Source of the DNA: Halorussus aquaticus
GTDB taxonomy: Archaea; Halobacteriota; Halobacteria; Halobacteriales; Haladaptataceae
Reading direction: 5' to 3'
Length of the DNA stretch: 64,000 bases
Assembly (NCBI RefSeq): GCF_024218795.1
Contig: NZ_CP100403.1
Coordinates: 1 to 64,000 of the forward strand
Shown: positions 54,353 through 63,409 of the stretch, piece after piece
Layout of the letters: every line of letters begins with the position of its first letter
Position numbering within the stretch: the first letter of the stretch is position 1
Notes under the pieces: model-generated
Seen by the model: only the letters and a program-made list of their open reading frames with translations
Databases searched by the model: none
What the model was told of the DNA's origin: nothing
Position numbers and translations under genes: made by a program

Positions 54353-54539
54353 AGTTCTATTTCCACTCGGGAGGTTCATAGGTTTTCCGACCGCGAATTG
54401 GTTGGCGTGTCGAAAACCAGTTCCTCGGCTCTGTTGAAATCCTCAGAGAGTCACAGATTCCCCCAGTAGTTTGACCGGATGCAAGTCCTCCCGAAGTCGC
54501 GGTTAATCCGGTTTGTTGAGTAGACGTATAACTTAGTTC

Positions 54540-54805
54540 GGCGAGTTGTCGCTCGCTACTCCTCAAAGTTTTCGAAACGACGGTATATACTTCACCAGCA
54601 CATCGTTTTTCTTTGCCTCAAAGTACGGAAGAATACGACGTACCGGATGCTTCTCGACGAACTCATTGAGATGCCTCGGATTCGAAACGCCATCGATCTT
54701 GAGGAACTACCATCTCACTCAACGTTGTGTAAGGCGTTCAATCGGTTCGATAATCGTGCGAAGGATATCTTCGATATTCTTGAACGTCCGCCCCAAACGT
54801 ACTGA
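54540..54805 (+). pseudogene. IS5-group (ISH-type) transposase N-terminal fragment
   Basis: Reads RVVARYSSKFSKRRYILHQHIVFLCLKVRKNTTYRMLLDELIEMPRIRNAIDLEEL and SHSTLCKAFNRFD, the start region of haloarchaeal IS5-family transposases, then stops at 54803-54805. No DDE catalytic region survives and no terminal repeats were located. Confidence 0.7.
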
Positions 54806-54844
54806 ATCTTTGTCCCGTACTTTCTACCGTCGAAACTACCGTCA

Positions 54845-55261
54845 TCAGTCGTCAATACCCTCCCCTTCTATTTCTTCTTCTAGGAGTTCCCGAGTGCGCT
54901 CTTTCCCCACTTCTCCGATTAGGCTCGATAATGACTCACAGGATACAGTGTCAAGATACTCCTGGGACTGAACGTACATCTCTGCACGTGTTCCCGTCTC
55001 CTCGGCGACGGCCTGTGCCGCTTCGAAGGCAGCCCAGTTATCCCGATCTGCATCCTTGTCGTCGAACGAACTCCCCCATCGTCCCGGTGTGTAGATGGGA
55101 CCGGCCCCATCTTCGGTCCGGTTGTACTGGAATCGGAATCGACCGACACAGTCATAATGCTCGTACAATCCAATAGTGACTTCAAGTGAGACATCGTCTC
55201 CACGTCCTACATCTTCGACGACCCACTGCCTGAATTCGGAATCTGGAGTTTTTGCTTCCAT
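54845..55261 (-). CDS. Unknown acidic protein (138 aa)
   Basis: MEAKTPDSEFRQWVVEDVGRGDDVSLEVTIGLYEHYDCVGRFRFQYNR... with a beta-rich first half and a helical end (ERTRELLEEEIEGE). No recognised domain. It follows the gene at 55271 with a nine-base gap and is probably co-transcribed. Confidence 0.6.
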   Translation of the reverse strand: MEAKTPDSEFRQWVVEDVGRGDDVSLEVTIGLYEHYDCVGRFRFQYNRTEDGAGPIYTPGRWGSSFDDKDADRDNWAAFEAAQAVAEETGTRAEMYVQSQEYLDTVSCESLSSLIGEVGKERTRELLEEEIEGEGIDD

Positions 55262-55270
55262 AAGTCAAGC

Positions 55271-55840
55271 TCACGTGACGTCTGTATCTTCTAAAGCGTC
55301 TACGCTGGAGTCCGGAACGTGTGGCAATCGTTCTTGGACAGCGACGAGAACCCCGTCGTATTCGTCAGTCGGATTCACCGCTACCACTTCGTAGATGCTC
55401 TCGTCGTACTCCAGTAGCCGAAGGAGGTAATGCGTACGGGGGTAGCATTTCCGTTCTTCTCCCTCAGAATCACAGAAAAGGACGTGAAACGGTTTCCCAG
55501 TACCGTCGGAATTTCGGTCCACGTCGTAGTCAAAGTCAACTGCTACGATTGAATAATCCCTCTCGAAGAGATTCCCCTTTTCCAAGAAGAACTCATAAGA
55601 CCACGCGTCGATCTCACCGGAGACAACAAGGAACCAATCTAACGGTACTCGGTGGTAAAACCGGTCTATTCCGAAGCCAGTATGTTCGGTTTCGATTGGC
55701 TCGGTATAGTGATGCTCCGTCGTGAGAGGGGCAATTGTGTCTGGCGGACCCATGAACCCAGTAAATGCTCGCAGTCTAAATAATCTAGAGTCTAGGTCTC
55801 CATAGTCGCAGACCTGCACGCTTGGTGACGAGGTTACCAT
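55271..55840 (-). CDS. Unknown protein (189 aa)
   Basis: ATG at 55840 (MVTSSPSVQVCDYG) chosen over 55888, whose extra residues are cysteine-rich and unlike the rest; an ATG at 55753 is also possible. Aromatic-rich beta pattern (RFYHRVPLDWFLVVSGEIDAWSYEFF, YSIVAVDFDYDVDRN). Family not recognised. Operon with the gene at 54845. Confidence 0.55.
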   Translation of the reverse strand: MVTSSPSVQVCDYGDLDSRLFRLRAFTGFMGPPDTIAPLTTEHHYTEPIETEHTGFGIDRFYHRVPLDWFLVVSGEIDAWSYEFFLEKGNLFERDYSIVAVDFDYDVDRNSDGTGKPFHVLFCDSEGEERKCYPRTHYLLRLLEYDESIYEVVAVNPTDEYDGVLVAVQERLPHVPDSSVDALEDTDVT

Positions 55841-55948
55841 CTTAGCTTGATCGCAACGATATGACCACGTGCAAGCAGATTTCCTCAAATTAGGCAGACT
55901 CGGCTTGCTCCGAAATCGCTATGCCGTGCGAATATCACGACATACGTA

Positions 55949-56599
55949 ATGTCTGACATCGGGCGATGGGTCGTCTGGGGATTGCTCCCGTCTGTAATCG
56001 GCGGGCTTCTCCTCAACACCATCGTTCCCTTCGATACAATCAACAGCGAGGTCTTCGCAGTCGTACTAACGGACCCGATACTGCGAACCGGAGGGTTAAT
56101 CATCGTGCTCGTCGCTCCCGTGTACTTCGCCGTGAGCTACATCATCGGGCTCGTCTCCTCGCTCGTAGACCGGCGGCGAGAGATTCAGAAAAGCAACTCT
56201 CCGAGCGCGTTTAGTGTTCCATCGCGGCCGAGTAAGTTAATTTGGCACGGTGTCGTCCGGCACTACGGTGCTGACTGGTTCGTGACGGTCGGTGAACCAC
56301 GACGTGGCAGTCAACGATATGCGTACATTGAGAAGGGGCCGTGCTGCCCGAACTGTCAAACAGAGATGCTCCGGCGGAATAAGACGCGCCTCTTCGTGTT
56401 GAAACGTCGCGTATGGTTGTGCCCAGAGTGCGAGACGGTCGTTGATCGGCCGAAAGAGATGCTATTTGAGGAGGAGCGCGGCGTGAAGAACGTTGTCGAG
56501 AAGCATGTAATTGCGTCGTTGTCCGCTGATGATCCGGAAGAGTACATCGAGTCGCTAGATAACATCGACACTGGGCAGTGGGGGAAGCGAGTTCGCTAA
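55949..56599 (+). CDS. Membrane protein with zinc ribbon
   Basis: 216 residues. Two hydrophobic helices at about 8-28 and 48-72, then a soluble domain with CCPNCQTEMLRRN ... VWLCPECETVVDRPK, a typical zinc ribbon, and a helical tail. Probably membrane-tethered with a cytoplasmic ribbon. Function unknown. Confidence 0.65.
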   Translation: MSDIGRWVVWGLLPSVIGGLLLNTIVPFDTINSEVFAVVLTDPILRTGGLIIVLVAPVYFAVSYIIGLVSSLVDRRREIQKSNSPSAFSVPSRPSKLIWHGVVRHYGADWFVTVGEPRRGSQRYAYIEKGPCCPNCQTEMLRRNKTRLFVLKRRVWLCPECETVVDRPKEMLFEEERGVKNVVEKHVIASLSADDPEEYIESLDNIDTGQWGKRVR

Positions 56600-57208
56600 C
56601 CGGGTTGATCCCTGGAACTCTTGGGACGGCGCTCATGTCCGCGTCGCGGGTACTCCAGTCGCGGTCGCACTCGACGCCTCGGTACACGCGCCACCGGTCG
56701 GTGAGACCCCAACGACATGTACGGAGCTGCATCGAGGACTGGCAGAGTGGGTGCTCAGTCATGGATCTTCACCGTCCTCGGTTTTCTCGCGTCTTTCTGG
56801 AACTCGCCGATGTCTCTACCCATTGACCGGGTGAGTTCCGGGATTTTGTTCGCACAGAAAAGAAGTACTGCTACTGCGAACACGATGAGTAGCCTGGGTC
56901 CGCCTGACATACACCCGAGCATGATGACCACCTTTGGGACTCGGAGGTCGTGTCGACACGCTCATACTCGTCAGAATCGATTCACTCCTCGGGTTATAAC
57001 TCGCAGAGTTCCTCCGTGTCGTTAGCGGATTATATATTGTGTTCGTCTACGTAGTCCTCGCCCACGAGTACTTCGGACCCGACGTACGCGATGGAGACCG
57101 TCGAATCGTAACCCTATACTCATTGACGACCGCCCTAACAGGGGCTTTCATACGGAAGGGATGTACGAGCAGACAGAAGAGGAGTCGCAAATTCTTGGTT
57201 AATTGCCG
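56600..57208. other. Interval with two small possible genes
   Basis: Apart from the TatA-like frame at 56755 and a weak plus-strand frame at 57039 nothing else is supported. The larger plus-strand open frame here is arginine/serine-rich and antisense to the TatA-like gene. Confidence 0.4.
56755..56910 (-). CDS. TatA-like microprotein (51 aa)
   Basis: ATG at 56910: MSGGPRLLIVFAVAVLLFCA then NKIPELTRSMGRDIGEFQKD. One membrane helix, the hinge residues (here CANKIPELTRS in place of the usual FG-KLPEL) and an amphipathic helix make the TatA/E layout. It would be a component of twin-arginine translocation, the main haloarchaeal export route. The FG hinge is replaced by CA, and the tail is short. 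No TatC is nearby. Confidence 0.7.
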   Translation of the reverse strand: MSGGPRLLIVFAVAVLLFCANKIPELTRSMGRDIGEFQKDARKPRTVKIHD

Positions 57209-57212
57209 CTAG
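57039..57212 (+). CDS. Possible small membrane-associated protein
   Basis: GTG at 57039 opens 57 codons (VFVYVVLAHEYFGPDVRDGDRRIVTLYSLTTALTGAFI...) with coding-like composition. The frame is open a further 14 codons upstream without a start. It may be the tail of a lost gene; the end overlaps the neighbouring stop. Confidence 0.3.
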   Translation: MFVYVVLAHEYFGPDVRDGDRRIVTLYSLTTALTGAFIRKGCTSRQKRSRKFLVNCR

Positions 57213-58252
57213 GCCGTTTGACGTTCGTAGAAGGCGTCACCGACGATTTGACGGACATCGGGTGCTAAGATGTAGGTTCGCCGTGCTGGTTTGGATGATC
57301 GGCCACCTGTGGAGCTTCGGCGGCTCCTGTACCGGATGATTACGGCACCGTCGTTGATAAGACGGGCTGCGGTATCGGAGTGGTCCTGCTCTACGTGATC
57401 GTCTCGGGCGACTTGCTGATTCCGATAGAGATCATCTTCACCGTGTGTGACGGCTTCGATGTCGTCTAAATAGGGGTCCTCTTCACAATAGGAACGGATC
57501 GTGCTCCGGACATCGCGTTCAAAGTCGTCGAGACCCTCGGCGAAGGCATCAAACAGGTATCCGGGTATACGGATGTAGTTATAGCCGTAGGCGTTGGAAC
57601 TGTAGTAACCTCTGACTGCGCCTGCTTCGATAAGGCTGTTCAGTAGTTGGTCAACGTCGCTCTCGTCAAGGTTGAAGCCGTAGATGAGTGTGTCTTTGAA
57701 ACCCTGTGTTTGGATTTTACCGGCCCCCGTAGCAGTTTTCCCGAAGGAGGATTGGTGCCGCTCTTGGCGGTCGCGGCGAAGCTGATAGGCGGTCCAGAAC
57801 AGTTGTTGTTCCATCTCATCGGCGTTCTGTATCCGGTCAACGGCGCGCTGACGGAACTCGTCATAGTAGCCATGGCGGTCGAGAACGTCGGTGATCGCAT
57901 CCTTTGCATCGGAGGCTCTTATGTTCTCGTCGTTCCAGTGTTCGCGGATGCGTTTAGCGTCAAGTCGTGCTTGATCAAGGTCAACGTCGGTGTCAGCGAA
58001 CCGTGTCTCAACGTTGTCGATGTATCGTTTTTCTGAACGAATGTAGCGGCTGAGTTGGGTTAGACAGTACGCACCGACGATGCCGTACTCGTCGATGTGG
58101 TCGTGGAGGAACTGTTCGGTTGGGCTGTTAGAGCCGTATTTTTCTCGTTGGACTTCGCGGCGGATGAACTGACGGATACGGTCCGCCATGTCAGGGATGT
58201 CTTTCATATCGTCGCGGAGGTCGTCGTCGATTCGGATTGAGTAATTTGTCAT
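57209..58252 (-). CDS. RHH-type protein with helical and winged regions (347 aa)
   Basis: MTNYSIRIDDDLRDDMKDIPDMADRIRQFIRREV is a ribbon-helix-helix-like start, as in VapB/CopG proteins. A long helical middle follows, then GFNLDESDVDQLLNSLIEAGAVRGYYSSNAYGYNYIRIPGYLF and a possible winged C-terminus. Such long RHH proteins are often replicon regulators. Not assigned to a family. Confidence 0.6.
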   Translation of the reverse strand: MTNYSIRIDDDLRDDMKDIPDMADRIRQFIRREVQREKYGSNSPTEQFLHDHIDEYGIVGAYCLTQLSRYIRSEKRYIDNVETRFADTDVDLDQARLDAKRIREHWNDENIRASDAKDAITDVLDRHGYYDEFRQRAVDRIQNADEMEQQLFWTAYQLRRDRQERHQSSFGKTATGAGKIQTQGFKDTLIYGFNLDESDVDQLLNSLIEAGAVRGYYSSNAYGYNYIRIPGYLFDAFAEGLDDFERDVRSTIRSYCEEDPYLDDIEAVTHGEDDLYRNQQVARDDHVEQDHSDTAARLINDGAVIIRYRSRRSSTGGRSSKPARRTYILAPDVRQIVGDAFYERQTA

Positions 58253-58448
58253 CGTACTATAGTTGTGATACAGTACTACATCTAAGACACTTCAATCTAT
58301 AGGGATAATCGGATTCTCTGATTATGTCGGGACATCTCCCGATTTCGTCGAGATAGATCGGTATGAGCTACTACGGTGCTGAGAGGGACCTATCGAATAT
58401 CCGTAGAAACGGTTTCAAAGAAGCCTGATATGCACACTCTAAGTATTC

Positions 58449-59345
58449 CTACTCTCCTAACCCGGCCATAGTTTGCTTGAGAGCAGAATTCGCGGCCGCT
58501 CGCATCTTCCATAATGGCGGAATCGCCAGATTGTCCTGATCAAGTATCCCTTCAATGTTCTCTCCCTTGTCGGGGTGTTTGACCCTGTTGACCATCTCGC
58601 GCCACGATTCAGCGTCGTTCACGCTCATTCCCGTACTCTCGGCGATTACCTGATCCTTTTCATCGTATCCGGGGGAGAGCGTGTTTTCGCAGACGTAGTA
58701 GAAATTGGCAGCGGCGGTCCAGAGGTCAGATGACAGGGCGTCGTCGTACATGTGGAGCGCGACGCGGATGTCAGCCTCCGCGTCCGATTCGATCCGTTTC
58801 GAACGGTACTCTCGGACATCCCGATAGACGGACGCCACGTCCCCGGAGATTTCGATTTCCTCGGGTATCTCGTTCATTCCGAGCAACGCGGTCGCAAAGT
58901 TGCCCAGAGAGAGTCGGGACTGATACTTCAGTGCGCCCCTCTCTGATGTGTAGGCCCCAGATACTACTTGGCCGGGGCTCTGCGAGAAGAAGACCGGGTC
59001 GTCCGTACACAAATTGAGGGAGATCAATAGATCGAAGATGTCCGCGTGTTCTCTCAGAGGCGGATCCAGTTCCTCTAAGAAACAGCGAGAGACGATCCAC
59101 CAGTGGCGTTCCGGGTGGTCTACGGACTCCTCCACGCGTATCTCGCGGTCACTGGTGACCACTTGTCGCCCGTGATAGGCCTGTTCGTTGACCCGTAGAT
59201 CGAATGTTTCGCTTTGTCGGAATTCCAGCTCTCCTCCGTCGTTCCGGATAGTTTCGACCTCGTCTGCTTTCTCGTCGACGCGTGATTGATTACCCGTCCG
59301 GATCTGACTCAATGGCCGGAGATAAGACGGCACGTAGGTAGTCAT
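58449..59345 (-). CDS. HEPN-like domain protein (298 aa)
   Basis: The first 170 residues are of unknown fold (WWIVSRCFLEELDPPLREHADIFDLLISL). The C-terminal 110 residues are helical: DIRVALHMYDDALSSDLWTAAANFYYVCENTL and WREMVNRVKHPDKG, where R-x(2)-KHP resembles the catalytic motif of HEPN-like defence proteins. Its position beside an integrase fits a mobile defence gene, but the motif alone is weak. Confidence 0.5.
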   Translation of the reverse strand: MTTYVPSYLRPLSQIRTGNQSRVDEKADEVETIRNDGGELEFRQSETFDLRVNEQAYHGRQVVTSDREIRVEESVDHPERHWWIVSRCFLEELDPPLREHADIFDLLISLNLCTDDPVFFSQSPGQVVSGAYTSERGALKYQSRLSLGNFATALLGMNEIPEEIEISGDVASVYRDVREYRSKRIESDAEADIRVALHMYDDALSSDLWTAAANFYYVCENTLSPGYDEKDQVIAESTGMSVNDAESWREMVNRVKHPDKGENIEGILDQDNLAIPPLWKMRAAANSALKQTMAGLGE

Positions 59346-59581
59346 CTCCTCGATATATTCTACTAAAGAACAATAGTGTTAATGTCGATCTCTGGTAGGA
59401 GTGCCTGCTAATGGCCCTCTGAACTCTATGGTGCTCGCATATGTACCCGAACAAGTTCGTCACGTTTCGAGTCAAGCCGGTGCCGAAGTAACGAAAATTC
59501 CCTATACCGGGTCAAACAAAAGCCCGACCTACCCACAGGCTACTTCTTATCGTTATCTCCCTTGACGGGAGATACTCCCAA

Positions 59582-60820
59582 CTACGCGCCAAATGCGTCT
59601 GCGAGCAACTCCCGCATTGCAGGCCGCCGGGCCTCCCGGCGTTTCTCTTCAGAGAGATAGTTCTGATGCACCACATCCGCGGATGAACTTCCCTGCTCGT
59701 CAGCGATGATATCGAGGCGGTCGAGTACGTCGGCAAGCGCGTCTTGATACTGGCTATACCAGAATCGGCGGGCCATGTGGGGCTTCGGGAGGCCGCCGTC
59801 GATGCGGACATCAGCCTGTTCGGCGAGTCGGTGAAACCGATTTCGGACAGTATCCGAGTCGATGTGGCCGGTCTCGGCCTGCGCCGAGGGAAAGAGGTAG
59901 CCATTCCACTCGTCGTAGTCATCGACGAGTTCGCGCTGGCGCTCTTGGTAGGCGTCCAAGCCGTAGAGGAGGCTGACCGTGCTCGGGCCGTTCTTCCGCT
60001 CCTCGAACTCGAGGTGTGGGTCGTCGGAGTCGATACCGACGAACTGGTTGACGTGGAGTCGCGCGACTTCGCCCGACCGTAACCCCCACGCGGCGAGTGC
60101 AACGAGCAGGAGCCGGTCTGCGGGCGTGTCGGCCTCGTTGTTGAGTGCGCGGACATCCGAAGGGGAAAGCGCCTTGTTGTCGGGTTCTGCGCGCTCCCAA
60201 CCGAAGTCGGTCGTCACCCCGTCCAAGGGATTATAGGCGGCCGCGCCGTGCCGGTCGAGTCGGTCGTACCAGCCCTGGACAGTTCCGACGTAGGTGAATT
60301 TCGTGCCGTCGGTCGCAAGTTTGTCGTCGAGGACCTCCACAACTTGGTAGGCGCGCTCTGTTTCGGCGGCCTGCTCTGACGGATCAGACAGCGGCGTAAG
60401 GAGGTCCGACGTCCCGTGGAGGTCCTCGTAGATTTGCGCATAGGTCGCTAAATGGGTACGTTTTGAGGCGAGTGTGGAGTCGGCAAGCTTCCGGCGGCGG
60501 TCGAGTGCGCGGAGGTAGGCTTCGAACTCGTCGATGGTCTTGGTGGATGAGATTTGCCAGGCGTAATCATCAGGTGATTCACCGGAAACGGTGGAGTCCT
60601 CAAGCCCGACCACGTCGGTGAGGAACTCTTTGACAGTAAGGTCGTGGTGTTCGCGAAGGGTATAGCCAATACCGCTGTATCCAAGGTCGGCAAGCGTCTC
60701 GTAGGACGGTCGAGTATGGGGGTCGCGTCCGTCACGACGCAATGCGGGCGCGATTTCATCCCAGTATAGTTCTTTGAGGGCGTCGAGGTCGTGGTGACTC
60801 CAGTTGATGGTCTCGCTCAT
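59582..60820 (-). CDS. Tyrosine recombinase / integrase
   Basis: 412 residues (MSETINWSHHDLDALKELYWDEI). An N-terminal arm and core-binding SAM-like domain (STKTIDEFEAYLRALDRRRKLADSTLASKRTHLATYAQIYEDL) precede the catalytic domain: Arg in AWGLRSGEVARLHV, KPHMARRFWYS (HxxR), and tyrosine in VHQNYLSEEKRREARR. Intact, unlike the recombinase at 12231. May act in element integration or dimer resolution. Confidence 0.9.
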   Translation of the reverse strand: MSETINWSHHDLDALKELYWDEIAPALRRDGRDPHTRPSYETLADLGYSGIGYTLREHHDLTVKEFLTDVVGLEDSTVSGESPDDYAWQISSTKTIDEFEAYLRALDRRRKLADSTLASKRTHLATYAQIYEDLHGTSDLLTPLSDPSEQAAETERAYQVVEVLDDKLATDGTKFTYVGTVQGWYDRLDRHGAAAYNPLDGVTTDFGWERAEPDNKALSPSDVRALNNEADTPADRLLLVALAAWGLRSGEVARLHVNQFVGIDSDDPHLEFEERKNGPSTVSLLYGLDAYQERQRELVDDYDEWNGYLFPSAQAETGHIDSDTVRNRFHRLAEQADVRIDGGLPKPHMARRFWYSQYQDALADVLDRLDIIADEQGSSSADVVHQNYLSEEKRREARRPAMRELLADAFGA

Positions 60821-61322
60821 GGGGGTGTAGCTGGATTTCTGCGGGGGTGAGTGATTCTAAGGTGGGTCATTTCTGGGTGCTGGGTTTTCGTACTATCTAC
60901 TTTATGTTTTTGCTTAGTCGGTTGTACATCTCTACACAACCGAACTAACTACTATAACGAGCAAAACCATGATAAAATGGAATAAACCAAATAACGGTAT
61001 ACAGACTCTGACTTCTCGGAAGATCAGAGAGTCGGAGTTTAGATTTCTACAAACCACCATCTTTCGTATGTGTTCGGCGTGATAGAGATAGAACTGCAGT
61101 TGGGGAGCCACTCGGAATGTCACTCAGTAGTAGCAGCGCGATTTCCTATCCGACCGCATGCCAAACTAGAACACAGATTTTGGTAAGTACATGGTGCGAA
61201 TTGCTCGGTCGTGAGTACCTCCTGCTATCAAGACGCAATTCACTGTCGCTCAAATAATCAAATGAACAATCTCAGTAAAAAACAGGAGGTGATTTATGGG
61301 GTGGGTGTCAACATATGACATA
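60821..61322. other. Gene-free interval upstream of the integrase
   Basis: About 500 bp. It contains an inverted repeat CGGTTGT (60919-60925) / ACAACCG (60936-60942) some 100 bp upstream of the integrase start, a candidate operator or arm site. No gene or clear attachment site was found. Confidence 0.4.
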
Positions 61323-61685
61323 ATGTCTGACGATGCGTGGGTGGGAAATAGTGGGGAAGAGAACCGGGGGGTGAACATCGGTCGGGTGGATGACTGTACG
61401 CTGAATGAGGCGCTCGACCTGCTCCGCGACCAACAGCGCCGCTACGTTCTCAAGAAGTTACGGGCAACAGACGAGGGGGTGGCGGTTATCGATGAACTGG
61501 TCGAGTATCTGCTTACGCATGACCCTGACGCGGATGACCGCGACCAAGTGGCACTGATGATCCACCACAAGACATTGCCACGGTTAGCGGACGCTGGCGT
61601 CATCGACTTTGACGCACGGAGCGATACCGTCCGATATCACGGGAGCGAAGTGGTGGATGACCTGTTGGCCGTCGTTGTTGAATAG
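61323..61685 (+). CDS. DUF7344 winged-helix protein
   Basis: 120 residues from ATG at 61323 (MSDDAWVGNSGEEN). LNEALDLLRDQQRRYVLKKLRATDEGVAVIDELVEYL and HHKTLPRLADAGVIDFDARSDTVRYHGSEVV are the DUF7344 pattern. The upstream in-frame ATG at 61296 lacks family similarity. Confidence 0.83.
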   Translation: MSDDAWVGNSGEENRGVNIGRVDDCTLNEALDLLRDQQRRYVLKKLRATDEGVAVIDELVEYLLTHDPDADDRDQVALMIHHKTLPRLADAGVIDFDARSDTVRYHGSEVVDDLLAVVVE

Positions 61686-61810
61686 GAGGGGAGTCCCAAC
61701 GAGAGCGGTCGGCGCTTCTGTCTGGTCTCACTCCCTCCGTTTGATGATGCGGGTGACTGACGGATAACTCTATTGTGAAAAGACGTGTATGAGTTCGTCG
61801 CCCTTCTCTA

Positions 61811-61855
61811 TCGCTCAATCCACGCTCTACGTTGCTCAATCCGTGGTGCGTACGA
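61811..61855. repeat. Intergenic motif M, copy 3
   Basis: GCTCAATCCACGCTCTACG then TTGCTCAATCCGTGGTGCG. Includes a direct repeat GCTCAATCC and arms CCACG/CGTGG. Located between convergent genes. Confidence 0.4.
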
Positions 61856-61873
61856 CTCAGTGAACCCCTCCGG

Positions 61874-62197
61874 TCAGTCCCCACTGTCTCGAAGACGGCG
61901 TTGTTCCTTTCCTGTTTGAAAACCGATAAGGCTGACTCCGATGAGCATACTGAATATCCCAAGGAGGGCGAACCCAAGTGCCACCGTCGCGGTAGTCGTT
62001 GCCGTGGCAAACATGAGTTCTACGACAACGATAGCACCGCCAATGAGAAACAGCCCCATCCCGGCGGTCGTTATCGGGACTGCCCAGTACGTATACGGCA
62101 TCTCGGATTCGACCATTATCTGCAGGAGAATGGCGAATGCAGGAAGCGAAAGCGCCACTAACTGTAGGAAGGTGAATGCGAGTTGCCTCTCAACCAT
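61874..62197 (-). CDS. Three-helix membrane protein (107 aa)
   Basis: MVERQLAFTFLQLVALSLPA... with hydrophobic helices at about 8-28, 38-58 and 66-88 and a charged C-terminus (QTGKEQRRLRDSGD). No signature. Motif M-prime copy 2 lies 40 bp upstream. Confidence 0.6.
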   Translation of the reverse strand: MVERQLAFTFLQLVALSLPAFAILLQIMVESEMPYTYWAVPITTAGMGLFLIGGAIVVVELMFATATTTATVALGFALLGIFSMLIGVSLIGFQTGKEQRRLRDSGD

Positions 62198-62236
62198 ACC
62201 CGCATTATCAGCGCAACGGAAATCGGTCTATCGGTC

Positions 62237-62281
62237 AATTCACGCTCTGCATTGAGCGACAGTTACACGGAGATTCTGAAT
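62237..62281. repeat. Intergenic motif M-prime, copy 2
   Basis: TTCACGCTCTGCATTGAGCG then ACAGTTACACGGAGATTCTGA. Matches 38749-38792 over about 40 bp with few differences. Confidence 0.4.
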
Positions 62282-62399
62282 CTGATTTCGGAGAACATAT
62301 AGCAGACAGGTCACCACCATTATGTACAGGGGCGATGGAGTCCGCCTGTCCCAACCGCCATATACGATGGCTGATGACTCCTATCCAAACCCATCAGCC

Positions 62400-62795
62400 A
62401 TGACCGACCAGCACACCCTCATCACCCGGCTCGAACTCATCGCCCTCATCGGCATCGGCGGCTTCGCGGGCTCCAACCTCCGGTACTTCCTTGAAACGGT
62501 CTCTCCGGGGCTTCTCAGCACACTCCTCGGTAATGCGCTCGGCAGTCTCGCGCTTGGTGTCCTGCTCTACGAAGCGATTTATACGGGCGTCATTACCTCC
62601 GAGACCCGCTTGGTCGCCGCCACCGGATTTCTCTCCTCGTTCACGACGTACAGCACGTTCGCGCTCCAGACCGCGTTCGCCCTCGTTCCGCTCTGGATGC
62701 TGCTCAACGTACTGGCGAATTACGCTCTTGGCTTCGGCGGCATCCTCCTCGGACGAACCATCGTCGCCCGCTACCAGCGGAGAGTCACAGCATGA
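62400..62795 (+). CDS. crcB: Fluoride channel CrcB/Fluc, first subunit
   Basis: 131 residues from ATG at 62400 (MTDQHTLITRLELIALIGIGGFAGSNLRYFLE). Family marks: GGFxGxxxRY, GNALGSLALG and the FLSSFTTYSTFALQT track. Four membrane helices. Fluc exports fluoride passively as a dimer. The second subunit overlaps by four bases (ATGA), so this is a heterodimeric pair. An alternative start lies at 62367. Confidence 0.92.
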   Translation: MTDQHTLITRLELIALIGIGGFAGSNLRYFLETVSPGLLSTLLGNALGSLALGVLLYEAIYTGVITSETRLVAATGFLSSFTTYSTFALQTAFALVPLWMLLNVLANYALGFGGILLGRTIVARYQRRVTA

Positions 62796-63160
62796 CAGAG
62801 ATTCCGCCCGCGCACATCGTCGGCACGGGGGGCGCGCTCGGGGCACTGCTTCGCTACTACGTCAACCAGTCTCTCGACCAGACGGACCTGCCGGTCGGGA
62901 CGCTCACTGTGAACGTCCTCGGGACCTTCCTCCTTGCGGTCGTCACGTTCGGGGGAGCTTCCCACGACCTCCTGTTGCTGCTGGGGGTCGGGCTATGCGG
63001 GTCATTCACCACATTCTCGACGTTCTCGTTTGAAACCGTCCGCCTGTGGGAAGCGGGCCGAAAACCACACGCCATCGGCATTGCGGTGGGGAACCTCGCT
63101 GGCGCGGGATTTGCCATCGGTCTCGCATGGCTGTTCACAGGAGCCCTATTCGGCTTCTGA
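62792..63160 (+). CDS. crcB: Fluoride channel CrcB/Fluc, second subunit
   Basis: 122 residues (MTEIPPAHIVGTGGALGALLRYYVNQ). GGALGALLRY, TLTVNVLGTFLLA (the conserved Asn) and GLCGSFTTFSTFSFET (TTFSTF track) are all intact. Partner of the preceding subunit. No fluoride riboswitch pattern was recognised upstream of the pair. The following 249 bp to 63409 hold only the leader of the next gene. Confidence 0.93.
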   Translation: MTEIPPAHIVGTGGALGALLRYYVNQSLDQTDLPVGTLTVNVLGTFLLAVVTFGGASHDLLLLLGVGLCGSFTTFSTFSFETVRLWEAGRKPHAIGIAVGNLAGAGFAIGLAWLFTGALFGF

Positions 63161-63409
63161 TGGCACAATTCCAGTCATGAGAACGAACAATGTCGTCCGC
63201 GACGACCATCCCAAACAGTCGATTTCTTCTTTCAAGCAACCTAGATATGGAATATACCGTTAGAGAAGTTTTGGATGTTTATCAGCCGTGGTGGGGAATT
63301 AGGGCTACTGAGATGAGGCGGTTGACGTAAAAACGCATGCCAGCACAGTCGCTAGGGCGGTGCCCGTTTCGGGCGATGAAGTTATGCCCCGCGGGTGCCT
63401 GTTGTTTCT

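Noticed and set aside
62282..62399. Fluoride riboswitch upstream of crcB
   Set aside because: I could not find the conserved crcB-motif pairing pattern; regulation is left open.
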